53,917 bases of DNA from Verrucomicrobia bacterium ADurb.Bin118 (GTDB lineage: Bacteria; Verrucomicrobiota; Verrucomicrobiia; Limisphaerales; MWDV01). A model generated the notes under the pieces. It did no database searches. It saw only the letters and a list, made by a program, of their open reading frames with translations, and had not been told where the DNA came from. This document shows positions 51,304 to 53,917 of the stretch, piece by piece; position 1 is the stretch's first letter; each line of letters starts with the position of its first letter. The position numbers and the translations under genes are program-made. Location of the stretch: the NCBI GenBank assembly GCA_002070715.1, contig MWDV01000063.1:1-53917 (forward strand). Direction: 5' to 3'.

Positions 51304-53148
51304 TCACTTTTGGAGATCGTCGAAATAATCCTTCACCGTGCGTTGATAGGCGCGCGGCACCCGATCCTGATTGAGCGCACTTTGGGCATCGGTCTGCGCA
51401 GCCGTGACGGCCTCTTCGTATTGCACGCGGCTTACGCCTTTGATGCTCACACCTTTGAGGGTGATGCTTGGCAGGGGTACGTCCGGGGTAAACTGCCCTT
51501 TGACTTGGGTTGGTTTCAATGCGTCGCTCAGCACCGCCTCCTGCGGAACGATGTCCAATGCCGCCGGAGTGAGGCCGGCACACGAACCGCCCGTGCCGGG
51601 GATGAGTGCGAGCCCGCACCCTTCCTTTTGTCCCCACCGCTGTCCGGTGCCGATACAGGCTGCGGCGCGGTCCAGATCCGCCAGCATGGCCAGCAACGAC
51701 TGGCAATCACCCAGTTGATCCATTAGCCGCTGCAATTCGTCCGCGGCCTGCGCCAGTGATGCGCTGGCGGCCGGTTGATTTCCCTGCTGCATCTGGCGCA
51801 CAGCATCCTGTAAAAACTCGCCCACCTGGCCATATTCGCTGCCCGGTTGCACCGCCTGCGTCACTTCCCGCAGGATCGCCTGCAACTGTTCCGGTGGGAG
51901 CTGGGCGTGTTGTAATTGGCGCATCATTTCCCGCAAGGTGGCCTGGGCGGCGAACATCTGTCCCTTTTCCAGTCGTTCGGCGAGATCCTTCCCCAATTGG
52001 GCCAGATGGAGTTGCAATTGTCGCAAAGCGTCGGCTGTTTGCGCCAGCTTCGCCAAATCCAGCCGGGCGAGGTCCAGGTCCTTGAGGAACCGATCAATCT
52101 GGCCGGCGGCGAGCGCCTGCCTGGCTTCGTCCAACGAGGGCAGCGACAAACCGAGGTCCGCCGCGTGTTGCGCGATATCAGCGAGCAATTGTTCGAGTTG
52201 CGGCTTCATGGCGAAATCTCCGGCCGGCAGCGTGGCGGCGGTTTGTTGAAGCTGCTGGAAAGCCTGTTGCAATTTGTCCAAATCCTCCGGGGCCAGCGCT
52301 TGGTCGCCCAACGTTTTTTGGAGCGCATCCAACGCCGGTTGCGGATCGGCGGAGGCGATGGGCGGTGTGGCGCCCGGTTGACGCGAAGCCTGTTCCAGCC
52401 GGCGCAGCGCCGGATCTTTGCCCAGTTCCCGATTCAGGTCTTTCAACGGTTCGGTCACGCGGGCCAACTCACGCAGCGCCTCGCTGCGCGTGAGCTTAGC
52501 GCGTTGGAGCAATTCGCCCAGGTCTTGGACGCGTTCAAGCGCCTGTTCCAAGGCCGGGGTGACGGGCTGATGGTCGGCGCGAGTCCGCCGGATGAGTTCG
52601 GTGAGTTGCCGGCCTGTTTCCTGAATCACGGCGGTATCGGCCTGCGCTTGCCGGTATGCTGCCGTGCGGTATTCCGGGACGAACCCCAGCCCGGCGGCCA
52701 GGGCCAACGGAAGCAGCACCCAGCGACTGATCCGCGGCAGGGTAAACGGCAGCAGGTGGCGGACATCGAGTTCCCGGGCATGGTGGGCGGCGTCGCGCAG
52801 CACCATCCGCCGCCATTCCGGAGACGACGCGGAAGGCGCGAGCTCCAGCGCGGTGCTGAGACGTTCCCGCAATTGCAGGCGTTGATCCAACCAGCGGGCG
52901 GCAGCGGCGGGCGCCGGGGCGGACCAACCCGCGATCAATGCCCCTCCACATACGCAAAGGCCCGCCACCCCCGCGCTCCAAGCCAGAATCACCGTCGGCA
53001 CCGGCAGGCATTTGTAAATCACCAGCGCGCCCAGCCAAACGAGACTGCCAGTGAACAAACCATTCCATAACCCGCGAAAGGCGCGTTGCCCGCGGCGCCG
53101 CCGCGCCGTGCGGTGGACGATGGATTGGATGAACTGGAAGTCGCTCAC
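51304..53148 (-). CDS. DUF4175-like coiled-coil membrane protein, first gene of the MoxR operon
   Basis: A protein of 614 residues. Two membrane helices lie near the N terminus (about 32-73) and a third near 140-157; the rest, from about 175 to 480, is a Gln/Leu/Ala-rich coiled coil. The C-terminal ~110 residues form a separate part (SITLKGVSIKGVSRVQYEEAVTAAQTDAQSALNQDRVPRAYQRTVKDYFDDL) that is a common ending of these MoxR-operon proteins. The exact role is unknown; a membrane scaffold for the MoxR complex is a reasonable guess from operon position. The start at 53148 is divergent from the DHH gene, with 136 nt between them. Confidence 0.8.
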   Translation of the reverse strand: MSDFQFIQSIVHRTARRRRGQRAFRGLWNGLFTGSLVWLGALVIYKCLPVPTVILAWSAGVAGLCVCGGALIAGWSAPAPAAAARWLDQRLQLRERLSTALELAPSASSPEWRRMVLRDAAHHARELDVRHLLPFTLPRISRWVLLPLALAAGLGFVPEYRTAAYRQAQADTAVIQETGRQLTELIRRTRADHQPVTPALEQALERVQDLGELLQRAKLTRSEALRELARVTEPLKDLNRELGKDPALRRLEQASRQPGATPPIASADPQPALDALQKTLGDQALAPEDLDKLQQAFQQLQQTAATLPAGDFAMKPQLEQLLADIAQHAADLGLSLPSLDEARQALAAGQIDRFLKDLDLARLDLAKLAQTADALRQLQLHLAQLGKDLAERLEKGQMFAAQATLREMMRQLQHAQLPPEQLQAILREVTQAVQPGSEYGQVGEFLQDAVRQMQQGNQPAASASLAQAADELQRLMDQLGDCQSLLAMLADLDRAAACIGTGQRWGQKEGCGLALIPGTGGSCAGLTPAALDIVPQEAVLSDALKPTQVKGQFTPDVPLPSITLKGVSIKGVSRVQYEEAVTAAQTDAQSALNQDRVPRAYQRTVKDYFDDLQK

Positions 53149-53202
53149 GGCTCACCGCCAAGCTACCGGACTTGGCAGATAATGCCAGTGCAAACTGGTT
53201 GG

Positions 53203-53276
53203 GGTAGGGGAAAAGCTGGCGGTTTTTTCGGCCGCTTGGATTTCCTTGCTCGCCAGCGTCCGAGGCTTCCCCTACC
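53203..53276 (+). promoter_or_regulatory. Long two-part hairpin in the leader of the DHH gene
   Basis: GGTAGGGGAA (53203-53212) pairs perfectly with TTCCCCTACC (53267-53276). Inside, GCTGGCG (53215-53221) pairs with CGCCAGC (53251-53257). The structure ends 8 nt before the ATG at 53285, where a ribosome would bind. It could be a translational control element or, at the DNA level, an operator between the divergent genes. Confidence 0.45.
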
Positions 53277-53284
53277 GTACGGGC

Positions 53285-53917
53285 ATGGTGTTTTTGCCGA
53301 AGCCGGATGTGATTCTGACCCACGAGAGCGACCTGGACGGATTGGTCGCCGGTGTGCTGCTGCAGCGGTTGGCGCGCACGCTGTTTGATACCGACGTGCG
53401 GCTGGAGGCGTGGCATTATCACGGACTGCGCCAACGCCCGTTCAACGAATCCAGCGCCTGGGTGGCCGATCTGCCGTTCGAGCCGCGCATGGACCGGGCG
53501 GGCTGGGTGGTGATTGATCATCACGCCACCGAGGCCGTCCCCAAACACGCGCAACTGATCCACGACCTCACGAAGTCCGCCGGCCGCCTCTGTTACGAGC
53601 TGGCGTGCCGGCATGGGCTTGGTTCGCCGGCGCTGGATCGTTTGGTGCATTTGAACGATGTGGCGGATCTCTTTCTGGAGGAAGCTCCGGATTTCATTCT
53701 GGCCAGTGATTACGCGAATCTGGTGAAGATTTACGGATTTTGGAATCTGCACGCGCTGGTGGACGGGCAGATTGAGCAACTGCTGGATCATCCGCTGCTG
53801 GAGGTTATGGCCACCAAACGACGCATTGAAAATCCGCTGGGACTGGCGTGGAGCCGCAACCGCGTCGTGGAAATCACCCCCACCGTCGGCTTCGTCGAAA
53901 CGGTGTTGGGCAACAAC
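53285..53917 (+). CDS. DHH-family phosphoesterase, 3'-truncated by the window
   Basis: The frame is open from the ATG at 53285 to the last base, giving 211 residues without a stop, so the C-terminal part, including any DHHA1 domain, is missing. VILTHESDLDGLVAGVLLQRL (Asp16 and Asp18) is motif I; WVVIDHHATE (about 77-86) is the DHH motif; SAGRLCYELACRHG follows, and a further Asp lies in HLNDVADLF. These residues bind manganese in RecJ/NrnA-type enzymes, which split phosphodiester bonds in short oligonucleotides or cyclic dinucleotides. Which of these applies cannot be told from this part. Confidence 0.85.
   Translation, partial: MVFLPKPDVILTHESDLDGLVAGVLLQRLARTLFDTDVRLEAWHYHGLRQRPFNESSAWVADLPFEPRMDRAGWVVIDHHATEAVPKHAQLIHDLTKSAGRLCYELACRHGLGSPALDRLVHLNDVADLFLEEAPDFILASDYANLVKIYGFWNLHALVDGQIEQLLDHPLLEVMATKRRIENPLGLAWSRNRVVEITPTVGFVETVLGNN

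Overview
The window looks like the chromosome of a Gram-negative member of the Verrucomicrobia, most likely a Pedosphaera/Limisphaera-like lineage. This rests on family content and repeat content, not on a marker gene: high GC, an [24 protein letters not shown]-type pseudopilin with a C-terminal FADGHAE segment, several GYF_2 membrane proteins, a DUF1080 lipoprotein, class II DAHP synthase, many LPS enzymes, and short interspersed repeats (GAGTGCGG octamers, CGCAAAGNCG runs, CCGTGGGT/ACCCACGG hairpins). No rRNA, tRNA or CRISPR array was seen.

Layout. 1-10.3 kb: end of ptsI, a minus-strand cluster of GYF_2/DUF2752 membrane proteins, threonine aldolase, a large EF-hand membrane protein, a coiled-coil protein with a likely frameshift, an FmdB zinc ribbon and a secreted protein of unknown function. 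10.4-17 kb: cysM, a pseudopilin, an SDR reductase, mpl (peptidoglycan recycling), class II DAHP synthase and a third GYF_2 protein. 17-25.2 kb (minus strand): two secreted amidohydrolases with degenerate domains, a PfkB sugar kinase, an M50 site-2 protease with CBS domains, a membrane zinc peptidase and a DUF1080 lipoprotein. 25.3-29.3 kb: a UbiD decarboxylase carrying an in-frame repeat insert, a fusion of a cyclic-phosphate-processing receiver domain to an ADP-ribosylglycohydrolase, and a PaaX-like repressor with a matching operator at each end of its gene.

29.4-40.8 kb is a lipopolysaccharide core locus: two GT9 heptosyltransferases, four genes with five WaaP/InaA-type kinase domains, a beta-barrel-like protein, a SAM methyltransferase overlapping a NodU/CmcH-type carbamoyltransferase, then a metallophosphoesterase and acylphosphatase. 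The set closely parallels the Pseudomonas aeruginosa core locus (waaF, waaC, waaP, wap kinases, wapO) and predicts a phosphorylated, O-carbamoylated heptose inner core.

40.9-53.1 kb is a MoxR / DUF58 / von Willebrand A operon on the minus strand, followed by a divergent DHH phosphoesterase that runs off the window. The operon is the most unusual part. Three of its junctions are filled with foreign DNA: a degenerate four-helix-bundle gene between the DUF4175-like gene and moxR; a tandem REP/RAYT array carrying two decayed copies of the DUF58 start region; and a four-helix-bundle gene bracketed by inverted octamer repeats between DUF58 and the BatA-like gene. Octamer repeats have also been absorbed into the DUF58 and UbiD reading frames. 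All functional statements are from reading the sequence; no searches were run.
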